A DNA stretch of 55,687 nucleotides from a virus, in the IMG/VR virus record IMGVR_UViG_3300025410_000022, positions 1-55,687 of that record; one strand, given 5' to 3'. Of the stretch, positions 7,501 through 15,961 are shown piece by piece (position 1 is the stretch's first letter; each line of letters opens with the position of its first letter). Below the pieces are notes generated by a model. That model did no database searches and was not told where the DNA came from. It was given only the letters and a program-made list of their open reading frames with translations. A program made the position numbers and the translations under genes.

Positions 7501-7680
7501 ATGACCGAGAAACAGCTTCTTGGCATTCTCGCCGGGCTTTTCGCCGGGCTTTTGTTTACCTACGCCGTTCTCAGCGGAGAATGCGTGGACCTGGGCCTGG
7601 CAGGCCTCAATCTAGCCATAGGATGTAACGACCATGCAGAAGAGAGCGTCCAACGAAATCGAATGGGTCACCGGGAATAA
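7501..7680 (+). CDS. Small single-span membrane protein (59 aa)
   Basis: MTEKQLLGILAGLFAGLLFT is the first part of a hydrophobic helix at residues 5-24, followed by a cysteine-containing C-terminal part (C28 and C42). TGGAGG at 7489-7494 sets the start. The gene overlaps the next one by 47 nt in another frame. It could be inhibitory to the host membrane or a lysis accessory; the sequence does not decide. Confidence 0.6.
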   Translation: MTEKQLLGILAGLFAGLLFTYAVLSGECVDLGLAGLNLAIGCNDHAEESVQRNRMGHRE

Positions 7681-7840
7681 GTACGCCGCTTGGCGTTCGA
7701 CCTCTTATGCCGCGGTCCCGCCAATGCCGCTTTTGTGCGATACTTGCGTCAACCCCAAAGGGCGCGCCATTGTCTGCCGCTCTTGTGAGCCCGAAGCCAC
7801 CGCAAAATACTTTGAATTGCGGGTAAACGTGGTAGACTAA
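7634..7840 (+). CDS. Small zinc-ribbon-like protein
   Basis: A 68-aa protein with CDTC and CRSC pairs 13 residues apart (residues 35-38 and 48-51), a short treble-clef or zinc-ribbon pattern. AGGA lies upstream in the sequence of the overlapping gene. Function unknown; DNA or protein binding is likely. Confidence 0.65.
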   Translation: MQKRASNEIEWVTGNKYAAWRSTSYAAVPPMPLLCDTCVNPKGRAIVCRSCEPEATAKYFELRVNVVD

Positions 7841-7868
7841 ATGCCCTTCCCAGCAGGAGGATTGCAAG

Positions 7869-9473
7869 ATGCTATATTCAAGGCAACATAATGTTGTCGT
7901 TTACGACGTTCCGCCACCCCAGATACAAAACCTTGTATCTGGGTGTCAGGCTTTGTCTTCAACGAAGGCGGTGGTGCCCTGCACCCTGTCGAATATGATG
8001 CGGATGCGCCGCGCCGGGTACCCAGCCTATAGCCCCATCCTTGAGGATTATGACTGGCCGTCGAACCCCAGGGTGGTGCCGCAGCCGTTCCCTCAACAAC
8101 GCCACATGGCCGCCTTCCTGACGCTCCACCCGCGGGCGTTCAACCTCTCGGACATGCGGACGGGCAAGACCCTGGCCCTGCTTTGGGCGGCCGACTATAT
8201 GATGAACCTCGGCTATATAAAAAAGATGCTGATCGTGGCCCCGCTCTCGATCCTCCACCGCACCTGGGAAGATTGCATCAAGACCCATCTGCTCGGCCGC
8301 CGGACATGCGCGGTCCTCCATGGGCGGGATCGGCTTAATCTGCTCAAGCAGGATGTTGATTTCTATATCATCAACTACGACGGCTTGGGCTCCGGGATGC
8401 GACGTGGCACCGTGGGCCTGCCAATCGGGTCTTTGGCAGCGACCATTGCCGCTCGCCAGGACATTGACGCCATCGCGGTTGATGAGGGTTCTGCTTACAA
8501 AGACCCGACGACGTCCAGGTTCCGGGTCATGCGCCAATTAATCAAGGATAAGCCCTTCTATTGGCACCTGACCGGCACCCCGACGCCAAATTCACCACTG
8601 GACGCTTGGGCGCAACGCAAGCTGGTCGATCCAAATTTTGGGACGTCCTATAACGATTTCAAAGATCGGACGATGACCAAGGTCACCAACTTCAAGTGGG
8701 CACCTAAGCCTAACGCCAAGGAAACGGTGGCGGCCACTTTGCAGCCCGCCATTCGGTACGACCGACATGCTTGCCTGGGGACCATGAAAACCGAAATTGA
8801 GATTTGTGACGTCCCCTTGTCAGTCGCGCAAAAGAAAGCCTATGATGACCTCAAGCGCGAATTGGCGCTCTCGTCTGTCAGCGGTAAAGTGATCACGGCC
8901 ATCAACGAAGCGGCGCTTCGGCTCAAACTGATCCAGGTGGCGTGTGGTGCCGTCTATGACGACAAACATGAAATCCATTTGGTGGATTGCCAGCCGCGGC
9001 TTGAGGCGCTTCGCGAACTTATCGATGAAGCACCCAACAAAGTACTAATCTTTGCGCCCTTGACGAGCGTTGTGAAACTGCTCTACAGTGAACTTTCGAA
9101 GGACCACTCGGTGGCGATGATCACGGGGGCCACCTCTCCCAAGGACCGGAATGACATATTCCGTAATTTCCAGACGGCGAAGGACCCCAGGATCATTGTC
9201 GGAGACCCAGGCCCGCTATCGCGGGGTTTGGATTTGACCGAGGCTGATACCATCATCTGGTACGCGCCTACTGACCTCCCCGAGGTCTACACCCAGGCCA
9301 ATTGCCGGATTGAGGGTATCAATCAGAAGGGGACCCCTGCCATCTACGGGCTCGCGGCGACCTATTTAGAACGGGAGGCATTCCGCCGGTTAGACCGGAA
9401 AGAAAGCCTCCAGGGGTTAATCCTGGGGTTGGTGGAAGATGCAAACAACATTGCTGACCGTGGAGCAGCTTAA
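7869..9473 (+). CDS. SNF2-like superfamily 2 DNA helicase/translocase
   Basis: A 534-aa protein with a full two-lobe helicase core. Q-like element PFPQQRHM (73-80), Walker A DMRTGKT (95-101), motif Ia IVAPLSIL (122-129), motif II DEGS (205-208, in place of DEAH), motif III LTGTPTPNSP (234-243). The second lobe follows with GDPGPLSRGLDLTEAD (motif V) and YTQANCRIEG (motif VI, near TQAxGRxxR). Phage SNF2-type proteins of this size occur beside PolA and D5-like primase genes and probably remodel or unwind replicating DNA. A perfect AGGAGG at 7856-7861 precedes the ATG. Confidence 0.92.
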   Translation: MLYSRQHNVVVYDVPPPQIQNLVSGCQALSSTKAVVPCTLSNMMRMRRAGYPAYSPILEDYDWPSNPRVVPQPFPQQRHMAAFLTLHPRAFNLSDMRTGKTLALLWAADYMMNLGYIKKMLIVAPLSILHRTWEDCIKTHLLGRRTCAVLHGRDRLNLLKQDVDFYIINYDGLGSGMRRGTVGLPIGSLAATIAARQDIDAIAVDEGSAYKDPTTSRFRVMRQLIKDKPFYWHLTGTPTPNSPLDAWAQRKLVDPNFGTSYNDFKDRTMTKVTNFKWAPKPNAKETVAATLQPAIRYDRHACLGTMKTEIEICDVPLSVAQKKAYDDLKRELALSSVSGKVITAINEAALRLKLIQVACGAVYDDKHEIHLVDCQPRLEALRELIDEAPNKVLIFAPLTSVVKLLYSELSKDHSVAMITGATSPKDRNDIFRNFQTAKDPRIIVGDPGPLSRGLDLTEADTIIWYAPTDLPEVYTQANCRIEGINQKGTPAIYGLAATYLEREAFRRLDRKESLQGLILGLVEDANNIADRGAA

Positions 9474-9669
9474 CGCAATCAGGCTCCGAAATCTGGACAA
9501 CGACGACGTCCATACGCTTTTGGCGGAAGTCTTTGCCCTTCGGGCTTTGCCCGAGAAGATCGAGACCCTTATTGAGAATCTGCACAACGGCATGTTGCTC
9601 GCCTATTCCAACGGCCACCAGGTGGGGTACCAAAACGGTTTCGTAGAAGGCCGAATTGGTGAAGATTGA
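9439..9669 (+). CDS. Small acidic helical hypothetical protein
   Basis: A 76-aa protein overlapping the helicase by 35 nt. It is helical and acidic (NLDNDDVHTLLAEVFALRALP) with a Gly/Asn-rich tail (SNGHQVGYQNGFVEGR). The tail pattern GHxxGYxxGFxxGR resembles repeats seen in small phage coiled proteins. Unrecognised. Confidence 0.65.
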   Translation: MQTTLLTVEQLNAIRLRNLDNDDVHTLLAEVFALRALPEKIETLIENLHNGMLLAYSNGHQVGYQNGFVEGRIGED

Positions 9670-9680
9670 AAGGACCAACC

Positions 9681-10157
9681 ATGTCTTTTACCGTTGACGC
9701 CGTTATCGAACGGTACATGCAGCTTCGGGCTGAGAAAGAGGCGCTTGCCGCCAAACAGTCCGAGGAAATGAAGCCCATCTACGATGCGATGGAGAAGATC
9801 GAAACCTGGCTGATGGCGCAAGCCAACGCCCAGGGCGTCGAGTCTTTCAAGACCGCTCACGGGACGGCTTTCAAGACCACGTCCACCTCGGTCACCATGG
9901 CTGACAAGGACGTTTTTATCAGCTATCTGCTTCGGCCTCTGGCCGATCAGGTTCTGTCCCTTCTGTCACGCATACCGGATTACAAGCCCCAATCGGAAGC
10001 CGAGGTGGTCAATACCATCAAGGACGCCATCCGCTGGGACCTGACCGATTTGCGCGCCGGTAAGAAGGGCATTCAAGAAACGCTGGAGTTGGGGCAAGAA
10101 CCCCCGCCCGGCGTCAACATCACGCGGACGCAAACCATTCAAGTCCGCAAGTCATAA
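9681..10157 (+). CDS. Conserved phage replication-region protein
   Basis: A 158-aa protein; ATG 9681 follows AAAGGA. It has an N-terminal coiled helix (ERYMQLRAEKEALAAKQSEE), a central GTAFKTTSTSVTMADKDVF block, and a C-terminal WDLTDLRAGKKGIQETL followed by PPPGVNITRTQTIQVRK. I recognise this layout from small proteins next to SSB-like proteins in PolA-type phages, where no role is established. A Gam-like nuclease inhibitor or replication accessory role is only a guess. Confidence 0.7.
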   Translation: MSFTVDAVIERYMQLRAEKEALAAKQSEEMKPIYDAMEKIETWLMAQANAQGVESFKTAHGTAFKTTSTSVTMADKDVFISYLLRPLADQVLSLLSRIPDYKPQSEAEVVNTIKDAIRWDLTDLRAGKKGIQETLELGQEPPPGVNITRTQTIQVRKS

Positions 10158-10169
10158 GGATTAAGGACC

Positions 10170-11168
10170 ATGAACAATACTCTCCCCGTCGTGCCGCAGG
10201 GGGCACCCGCCTATCTGCAACAGTTTTCCGCCATTGCCGACCTCCTGGCGGATATCAATCAGGCTGCGGTTAGCGGTCTCGACTTCACCGGCGGCCACCC
10301 CCGCATCTCCGTCAAGGGATCGCGGTTCCGCCTCCAACAGCCCAGCCAGGACGAGATGGTCCTTAACACGCTGGAACTCTATGGCGTGATTGTGGGCGTC
10401 AACCCGCACATGTCGAAGACCTATTACGCCGGTGCTTACGACCCCGGCTCGGATTCCACCGGCCCGACGTGCTATTCGGATAACGGTGTGGGCCCTTCGG
10501 TTGGAGCCCAGAGCCCCCAATGCTCCACTTGCGCGGCTTGCCCGCACAATGTTTTGGGGTCGAAGGTTTCCGACGCTGGTAACAAGCTGAAGGCTTGCGC
10601 CGATAGCAAGAAGATCGCCTTGCTGGTGGCTGATGTCCCCGGCCAGGTCGAAGGCTCCACCGTGGTGTACGAACTCCGTATGCCCTATATGTCCGCGAAG
10701 AACTTTATCCAGTTCTCCAAGGATTTGGTGGGTCGTGTTTATCTGCCCCAGGTGCTGGTCAAGATTTCGTTCTCGTCCAATACCCAATATCCCAACCTCC
10801 AGTTTGCGGCGGCCAAGATTTTGGACGAGGCGACCACCACTCGCGTGGTGAGCGTGATGACCCAGCAGCGTCAGGCGATTGAAGAGGCTATCGGCAAGAA
10901 CGATATGCCCAAGGCCGCCTCTGCTGCCCTTCCTGCCCCGGCTGCGCCGGTCTTTGCCCCTCCCCCGGCCCCTCCGGTTGCCGAAGCCCCCAAGAAGACC
11001 CGCGGTAAGTCCGAAACGGCTTCAGCGCCGGTTGATCCGCTCGCGGGTCTGGGTCTCGGTGGTTCTGCGCCAACGGCCCCCCAGCCCGCGGCTACCGCTA
11101 CTGTCACCGCGCCGCCGATGACTGACGCGGTTCTGGATAACATCCTCGCGGGGATCATGCCCAAATGA
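10170..11168 (+). CDS. Candidate single-stranded DNA-binding protein
   Basis: A 332-aa protein. Residues 1-235 form a conserved phage domain with a cysteine cluster, CSTCAACPHN plus C149 and an earlier Cys in TCYSDN, probably a bound metal. Residues 245-320 are a Pro/Ala-rich, disordered linker. The chain ends in TDAVLDNILAGIMPK, without the acidic tip usual in SSBs. The place between replication genes and the domain-plus-flexible-tail layout suggest an SSB (inference, no OB-fold motif is provable by eye). AAGGA precedes the ATG; it overlaps the next gene by 4 nt. Confidence 0.6.
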   Translation: MNNTLPVVPQGAPAYLQQFSAIADLLADINQAAVSGLDFTGGHPRISVKGSRFRLQQPSQDEMVLNTLELYGVIVGVNPHMSKTYYAGAYDPGSDSTGPTCYSDNGVGPSVGAQSPQCSTCAACPHNVLGSKVSDAGNKLKACADSKKIALLVADVPGQVEGSTVVYELRMPYMSAKNFIQFSKDLVGRVYLPQVLVKISFSSNTQYPNLQFAAAKILDEATTTRVVSVMTQQRQAIEEAIGKNDMPKAASAALPAPAAPVFAPPPAPPVAEAPKKTRGKSETASAPVDPLAGLGLGGSAPTAPQPAATATVTAPPMTDAVLDNILAGIMPK

Positions 11169-11473
11169 GCCTGACCGAGGACCTAGTTGCCGCGCAAACG
11201 GCTTCGGGCTTCTCGATCACGGATATGGGTACCTGGTTTGGTGTTAACCGCGAGACCATGAGAACGTGGCTCCTCGGCCGTAGGCCGGGGGGCCACCGCC
11301 TCCCTCAAATCCAGATCGAACTGAAGCTGCTTCAACTGGCGCTACGCGGCGGCGTGGACGGGTACGACCTTCCGGTCCCCCTATCCGTCACGCAATACGA
11401 ACGCCGGGCATATATTGAGGGGGTGCGGAATGCCATCGCAAATCGAATTCTTACAGCACATACTGCCGCCTGA
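11165..11473 (+). CDS. Helix-turn-helix protein
   Basis: A 102-aa protein with an HTH at about residues 13-40 (GFSITDMGTWFGVNRETMRT, then WLLGRRPGGHR), followed by a helical region. It is coupled to the gene before it (ATGA) and overlaps the primase-helicase start by 44 nt. It may be a replication-initiation accessory or a regulator; the HTH is clear, the target unknown. Confidence 0.7.
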   Translation: MSLTEDLVAAQTASGFSITDMGTWFGVNRETMRTWLLGRRPGGHRLPQIQIELKLLQLALRGGVDGYDLPVPLSVTQYERRAYIEGVRNAIANRILTAHTAA

Positions 11474-14270
11474 TCCCTATTGGTTTGGGTTCGCCGCGCA
11501 GAACAAGAAGGTCAAGGCCCAGGGGTTCTCCAACCTCGCCTCGCTGGTATCCTGGCTCAACGACCAGTGCGCCAACGGCGCGGATGCCTATATGGCTTGC
11601 GGTGGGTTCAAGACCATCGACAAGCGCACCAAAACCAACAGCGCCGGGGCGAAGGCCCTCTGGACTGAAATCGACGTCGGTGAGGGGCATTCCAACCCCA
11701 GCAAGTACGCGACCATCGAAGAGGCTGTGGTTGCCGTCGTGAATTTTTGCAATGCCGTTGGCATTGCGCTCCCCACCATCGTCGCGTCTGGCGGCGGGAT
11801 ACATTGCTACTGGGTGCTGGATCGGGTGGTGCCACCGGAGGAGTGGACTGAGGTCGCGCTCGCGCTCAAGGCGAAGCTGCTGGAGCATGGGGTTGATATC
11901 GACCCGGCTCGCACCGCTGATATTGCAAGCGTTTTGCGCCTACCCGGCACCAACAATTACAAGCTGGGATACGCCAGGGGCGTAGCCTGCGGGGCACTTC
12001 AACCGGCTATCGCCTTCCCAGAGGTTAAAGCAAAACTTCTTGGCGTCACGGTACTGAATGAAAGTCAGAAAGAGGTTTTGGGTTCGATTGAGATTGGCGA
12101 CATGCCGGGGGATGACCGGCCTAAGTCCATCATCAAGGCAGCGCAAGAGTGCAATGCCCTCAAGGTGGTGAGAGATCGCCGGGGCGATGTCAAAGAACCT
12201 CTTTGGTACGGCATGTTATGTGTGGCGGCCCACTGCCAGGACGGCGAAAGCATCATCCATGAATGGTCGAACGGTTACCCCGGTTACAGCGAGGGCGAGA
12301 CCGAGAAGAAGTTTGAACACGCCAAGACCAACGACACCGGCCCCACCACATGCGCGAAATTTAAAGACATTGACCCGACGCTCTGCATGGGGTGCCCGCA
12401 TGTACTCAAAAGCCCGATTATGTTGGGGGTCGAAGACGCTTCTTTCCCTAAGCAAGTTAAGATCGAGGAGCCTGTTGAAGACGAGTGGCCCAGCCTACCG
12501 CCTCGGTTCTCTTGGGGTCCCGCCCATCAATTGATTTACACGCCGCCGCCCAAGGCGGACGGGACGCCCGGCATCCCGACAACCGTCAGCCAGTACCCAA
12601 TCTATTTGGATAAGATACAGCGTCAGGAGCAGAACGACGAGGTCGCCATAGCGTTTCGGCAATTTCTGCCCCACATGGGATGGCGGCGGTTTAGCATTAC
12701 GGCCCGCGAGTTCTACGGCAGTAACGGCGCGGCGGCCCTGGCCGCCAACGGAGCCAACGTCTACGCTGAAAACAAAAAACTCTTTATGACCTACGTCCAG
12801 AAGGCCCAGGATGTTTTGCGTTCTGTGGAAGCGGACCAAATCCGCTACGGGCAGTTTGGGTGGAAAAATGACCACACGGCTTTCCTGGTTGGGCGGACAC
12901 TCTATAAGGCCGATGGTACTACTGAGGTTGTTGACGTCAGCCCAGATGCCGAGCCCCGGTCCAATTGGCTGGTGCCGAACCCCAAGGGGAACCTGGAGGA
13001 GTGGAAGCGCCTTGTGTCGCCGTTGATGCAGCCAGGTTGGGAGGCCCAGGCTATTGGGTTCCTGTCCACTTTCGGGGCCCCCATGATGGAGTTCGCCATC
13101 TCGGACGGTAACGGCGGCGGCGTTGTGGCTCTCACTTCCACTGAAGGCGGAACCGGCAAGTCCACCGCGACGTTCTGCAACGCTTCGGTCTGGGGTTCAT
13201 GGGGTTGGAACGATCTGATTTCGCGGGATACGGTCGTTGGGCAGTTTGGATCTTTTGCCCAGATCAGGAACCTCCCCATCGTGGTTGAGGAATCTATGAA
13301 GTCCGATGCCGAGGAGATGAAGTCTTTTATTGCCGGGTTCACCGTTGCCCGCGACAAGATCAGAGGGACCAAGGAAGGCGGGTTGAGCATCCCCAAGGGC
13401 GGGTGGAAGACCATCCTCACTACGACGTCGAACCGCTCCATCGTGGACTTGCTGATGACCGACGGTGAGAGTGCCCAGGCAACTCGCGTGTTTGAAATTA
13501 CATGCCGCAAACCGCCCGGCCTGGTTGGCAACGGGGACACAACCTATTGCAGCAAGATCAATGACCATGCTGGTCACGCCGGGGTCGTGTTTGCCAAGTT
13601 TATTGTCCAGCCCCAGGTGGTGGCCTCGATTAAAAAGGCGATGCCGGAACGGATCACTTACTACCAGACGCGATTGAACGGCTCGACCAAAGCCCGGTTC
13701 CTGGTTTCTACCCTGGCGGCGATTGACGTTGGGGCCCGGCTTGCGATGGCTTGCGGGCTTATCTCGGGGGATATCACCCGGATTATGGATTGGGCAGTGG
13801 CCTACGCGCTTGCGGCGGACAATGCTGAAGAGACCAAGTTTGATTCCCTGGCTACCCTGACCCAAATGATGAATGATCTGAACGAGAATACGTTGATTGT
13901 CAGTGACATCTGGAAACGGGGAGAGGCCGCCTTTATCCATCGTCACCACCGGGGTCCGCTCAAGGCCCGTGTGGAACTGACCCCCGGCTTTGCCTATATT
14001 TCCATCCAGGCGGTGCGCGAGTGGTGTGCCAAAAACCGGAAGCCTTATTCCCTGCTGCACAAGGAAGCCAAGGAAGCCGGGGCGTTACTGGAAGACCGGG
14101 TTTACCAGACGCTTGGCGCTGGCACTGAACACGGCGGGTCCGGTCGGACCTGGAGTTGGAAGCTTGATTGTAACCATGAAGGCCTGGGAGGGTTCATGCG
14201 CTTGATCCCAACGACCGGCATAGCGCCGGAAATTCTGGGCGATAACGTAGTTCCAATGGTGAAGCCATGA
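11430..14270 (+). CDS. Primase-helicase: AEP-like primase fused to D5/SF3 helicase
   Basis: A 946-aa fusion. The N-terminal part has archaeo-eukaryotic primase marks: acidic pair E80-x-D82 (WTEIDVGEG), SGGGIHCYW (120-128) and RLPGTNNYK (170-178). A cysteine-bearing linker (TCAKF...LCMGCPH) near 310-330 resembles PriCT/D5_N regions. The helicase has Walker A EGGTGKST near residue 573 and Walker B LPIVVEES near 618, with an SF3-like core. It would prime and unwind phage DNA for the polymerase. ATG 11430 follows GAGGGGG; an in-frame TTG at 11415 lacks support. The size is typical of phage primase-helicases. Confidence 0.9.
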   Translation: MPSQIEFLQHILPPDPYWFGFAAQNKKVKAQGFSNLASLVSWLNDQCANGADAYMACGGFKTIDKRTKTNSAGAKALWTEIDVGEGHSNPSKYATIEEAVVAVVNFCNAVGIALPTIVASGGGIHCYWVLDRVVPPEEWTEVALALKAKLLEHGVDIDPARTADIASVLRLPGTNNYKLGYARGVACGALQPAIAFPEVKAKLLGVTVLNESQKEVLGSIEIGDMPGDDRPKSIIKAAQECNALKVVRDRRGDVKEPLWYGMLCVAAHCQDGESIIHEWSNGYPGYSEGETEKKFEHAKTNDTGPTTCAKFKDIDPTLCMGCPHVLKSPIMLGVEDASFPKQVKIEEPVEDEWPSLPPRFSWGPAHQLIYTPPPKADGTPGIPTTVSQYPIYLDKIQRQEQNDEVAIAFRQFLPHMGWRRFSITAREFYGSNGAAALAANGANVYAENKKLFMTYVQKAQDVLRSVEADQIRYGQFGWKNDHTAFLVGRTLYKADGTTEVVDVSPDAEPRSNWLVPNPKGNLEEWKRLVSPLMQPGWEAQAIGFLSTFGAPMMEFAISDGNGGGVVALTSTEGGTGKSTATFCNASVWGSWGWNDLISRDTVVGQFGSFAQIRNLPIVVEESMKSDAEEMKSFIAGFTVARDKIRGTKEGGLSIPKGGWKTILTTTSNRSIVDLLMTDGESAQATRVFEITCRKPPGLVGNGDTTYCSKINDHAGHAGVVFAKFIVQPQVVASIKKAMPERITYYQTRLNGSTKARFLVSTLAAIDVGARLAMACGLISGDITRIMDWAVAYALAADNAEETKFDSLATLTQMMNDLNENTLIVSDIWKRGEAAFIHRHHRGPLKARVELTPGFAYISIQAVREWCAKNRKPYSLLHKEAKEAGALLEDRVYQTLGAGTEHGGSGRTWSWKLDCNHEGLGGFMRLIPTTGIAPEILGDNVVPMVKP

Positions 14271-14503
14271 CCGACATCATTGACCACCTAAACAATCGCA
14301 TCGAGGACAGCGCTTGGTCGCCAGACCCGTTGCTAGTGGAAGCCCTGCGCCGTCAGCAGTTGTATAAAGATGCTGCTGCTGCTGACGACTGTCACCAATT
14401 GGTTTCGTGCGACCCGCGTGATATTTTGTCTCTAAGCTTTGACCTGAATGCCGCCCGAGCCGCCGTGCGGATGCTAGTTCAAGCCTTGGCGCAAATCCGT
14501 TGA
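14267..14503 (+). CDS. Small hypothetical protein, recombined 3' end
   Basis: A 78-aa protein coupled to the primase-helicase (ATGA). Its C-terminal segment ARAAVRMLVQAL matches NAAVRMLAEAL of the next gene product, with 17 identical bases underneath. The gene ends inside the 52-bp repeat 14485-14536 in a different frame from the copy at 15897, so its original tail was probably replaced by recombination. Function unknown. Confidence 0.7.
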   Translation: MTDIIDHLNNRIEDSAWSPDPLLVEALRRQQLYKDAAAADDCHQLVSCDPRDILSLSFDLNAARAAVRMLVQALAQIR

Positions 14504-14536
14504 AGACAGGTTGGACGCACTGGAGACTAAAAATGA
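14485..14536 (+). repeat. 52-bp direct repeat, copy 1
   Basis: Identical over 52 bases to 15897-15948. It includes CTGGAGACT with a GGAG ribosome site and the start codon of the following gene at 14533. Here it cuts off the upstream gene with a TGA; in copy 2 the same bases are read in another frame as coding sequence (WRKSVEDRLDALETKNE). Confidence 0.95.
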
Positions 14537-14880
14537 CTAACGTGATTAATATTTTATACGAGGCGTGGCGCAAGAACGTTATCGTCTGGGATGAGTGCGG
14601 GGCTGCTGTCAATGAAGTCCTTGATCTGCGCTGTGAGAGGGCTGCGGTTCTTGGGCTGGTAAGGCAGTACGCCGAAACAACGCGGCTTATTACTGACGAG
14701 CGGGACCGTGCGAACGCCGCCGTGCGGATGCTGGCTGAGGCGTTGAATGCCGTCCTGGGCTACATGGATTCGGTAGAGGGTCAAGGCGAAGGCGGGCAAT
14801 CGCACTTTGATGTCCCCGCTCTTGCCGGTCGAGCAGCCCTGTCCGATCCGATTGTCAAGCAAATCCTTGGAGGTGAATGA
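14533..14880 (+). CDS. Hypothetical helical protein
   Basis: A 115-aa protein whose start codon and GGAG site lie inside the 52-bp repeat. Helical, with RDRANAAVRMLAEALNAVLG shared with the gene upstream. It ends in GGE and overlaps the next start through the seam GGAGGTGAATGATG. Unrecognised family. Confidence 0.7.
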   Translation: MTNVINILYEAWRKNVIVWDECGAAVNEVLDLRCERAAVLGLVRQYAETTRLITDERDRANAAVRMLAEALNAVLGYMDSVEGQGEGGQSHFDVPALAGRAALSDPIVKQILGGE

Positions 14881-15119
14881 TGGACTGGCAACCGATGGAA
14901 TGGCAACCGATTGAATCAGCGCCAAGAGATGGGACTCCCATACTGGCTTGCGTGTCTATCTACAGTTCCCGCACCAAGAAGTTTATCTGCTGGCAGATTG
15001 ACGTTGTGTTTTGTGTCGTCGAAACGGGCGAAATACACATCGACTGCGACCGCGGGTTTGACTTGGACGACTACGAATACTGGATGTTCGCCCCCACGCC
15101 GCCGAAGGGAGGTGAATGA
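14880..15119 (+). CDS. DUF551-like small phage protein
   Basis: A 79-aa protein with WQPIESAPRDGTPILAC and YWMFAPTPPKGGE, the typical beginning and end of DUF551-type phage proteins of unknown function. A 15-bp tandem duplication at the start doubles the motif (WQPMEWQPIE). The second ATG (14880) is preferred over 14877 because of its 6-nt distance from GGAGG. Confidence 0.75.
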   Translation: MDWQPMEWQPIESAPRDGTPILACVSIYSSRTKKFICWQIDVVFCVVETGEIHIDCDRGFDLDDYEYWMFAPTPPKGGE

Positions 15120-15298
15120 TGGCCCGTAATCAATTCGGAGGCACTTGTTATCGCTGTAGGAAGCAAGTCGAGCCGAACACCGGACACTTTGAGAGATATG
15201 GCAAGGCTTGGCGTGTCCAGCATGGCCTGAAACCTGGAGATGGCCGCGTCACCTGCGAGATGGCGGCGAAGGCTGAACAACCGAAGGAAGGTGAATGA
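15119..15298 (+). CDS. Small zinc-finger-like protein
   Basis: A 59-aa protein with GGTCYRCRKQVEPNTGHFER then VQHGLKPGDGRVTCEMA: a C-x2-C, His and C pattern of a small zinc finger common in phage and host mobile regions. It starts on the same GGAGGTGAATGATG seam as its neighbour and ends in GE. No function assigned. Confidence 0.7.
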   Translation: MARNQFGGTCYRCRKQVEPNTGHFERYGKAWRVQHGLKPGDGRVTCEMAAKAEQPKEGE

Positions 15299-15555
15299 TG
15301 TTCACACCAGAACAAGCGATTAGCGCCGCTGATGGCTATCTGCGTAGCGCGGGAACGTCAATACAAGAGGTTCAAGCCGTCGCCGAAGCGCGGGGCCGTC
15401 TGGCTGGGCTGCGGAGGGCTTTGGAAGCGGCGGAGGGTCAACGATTTGTCGAAGGACGGCGAGGGCTTTCCATTGAGCAAAGCCAGCAAAATATCGGCAT
15501 AGGTGATTGCGTTGCGGCAATCCAAGCACTGATCGACAAGGAAGAACAGAAATGA
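15298..15555 (+). CDS. Small hypothetical protein
   Basis: An 85-aa, mainly helical protein (SAADGYLRSAGTSIQEVQAV) with no recognised family. It begins on the seam GGAAGGTGAATGATG and overlaps the next gene by 4 nt. It belongs to the small-gene cassette 14267-16262. Confidence 0.65.
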   Translation: MFTPEQAISAADGYLRSAGTSIQEVQAVAEARGRLAGLRRALEAAEGQRFVEGRRGLSIEQSQQNIGIGDCVAAIQALIDKEEQK

Positions 15556-15779
15556 CCACACCCACAACCATTGCAGAATTGTTTGACCCAGAAGAAGTTA
15601 ACAAATTGCTCGGACTGCAGTTTGCTTTGAGTGACGCCGTTACTGACGCAGCACTTAATGGGCTTTCGCTTGGGTGCATTGACTTGGTTATGAAGTCGAT
15701 CATTCAGGATACTGCGGCGCTCAGTTGCTTGACGCCAAAGGCGACACCTCAAGAGGAGACTCAAGAGGTGCCAGCATGA
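15552..15779 (+). CDS. Small acidic hypothetical protein
   Basis: A 75-aa protein starting at ATG 15552 through an ATGA overlap; the longer frame upstream has no ribosome site. Helical, acidic tail rich in Glu and Thr (TPQEETQEVPA). Unrecognised. Confidence 0.6.
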   Translation: MTTPTTIAELFDPEEVNKLLGLQFALSDAVTDAALNGLSLGCIDLVMKSIIQDTAALSCLTPKATPQEETQEVPA

Positions 15780-15961
15780 TCTACCCAAACCCCAACGGCG
15801 GCATCCTGACGTTCACAACGCCCGAAGGGGTTCCGCACTTCGAAGTGTATACGCAGGCCATGGAGCGACGCGAGCGCGACCGCCTCGCATTCAATGCTTG
15901 GCGCAAATCCGTTGAAGACAGGTTGGACGCACTGGAGACTAAAAATGAAATACGAAATTAA
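15776..15961 (+). CDS. Small hypothetical protein containing repeat copy 2
   Basis: A 61-aa protein; ATG 15776 after AAGAGG. MIYPNPNGGILTFTTPEGVP is followed by a charged helix whose last 17 residues are encoded by the 52-bp repeat. This copy looks like the parental one because the repeat reads as natural helical coding sequence. Confidence 0.6.
   Translation: MIYPNPNGGILTFTTPEGVPHFEVYTQAMERRERDRLAFNAWRKSVEDRLDALETKNEIRN
15897..15948 (+). repeat. 52-bp direct repeat, copy 2
   Basis: Exact match to 14485-14536. It spans the C-terminal coding part of one gene plus the ribosome site and start codon (15945) of the next. Confidence 0.95.

Noticed and set aside
13197-14060. 287-codon minus-strand open frame
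   Set aside because: Antisense to the primase-helicase ATPase region; no family signal.
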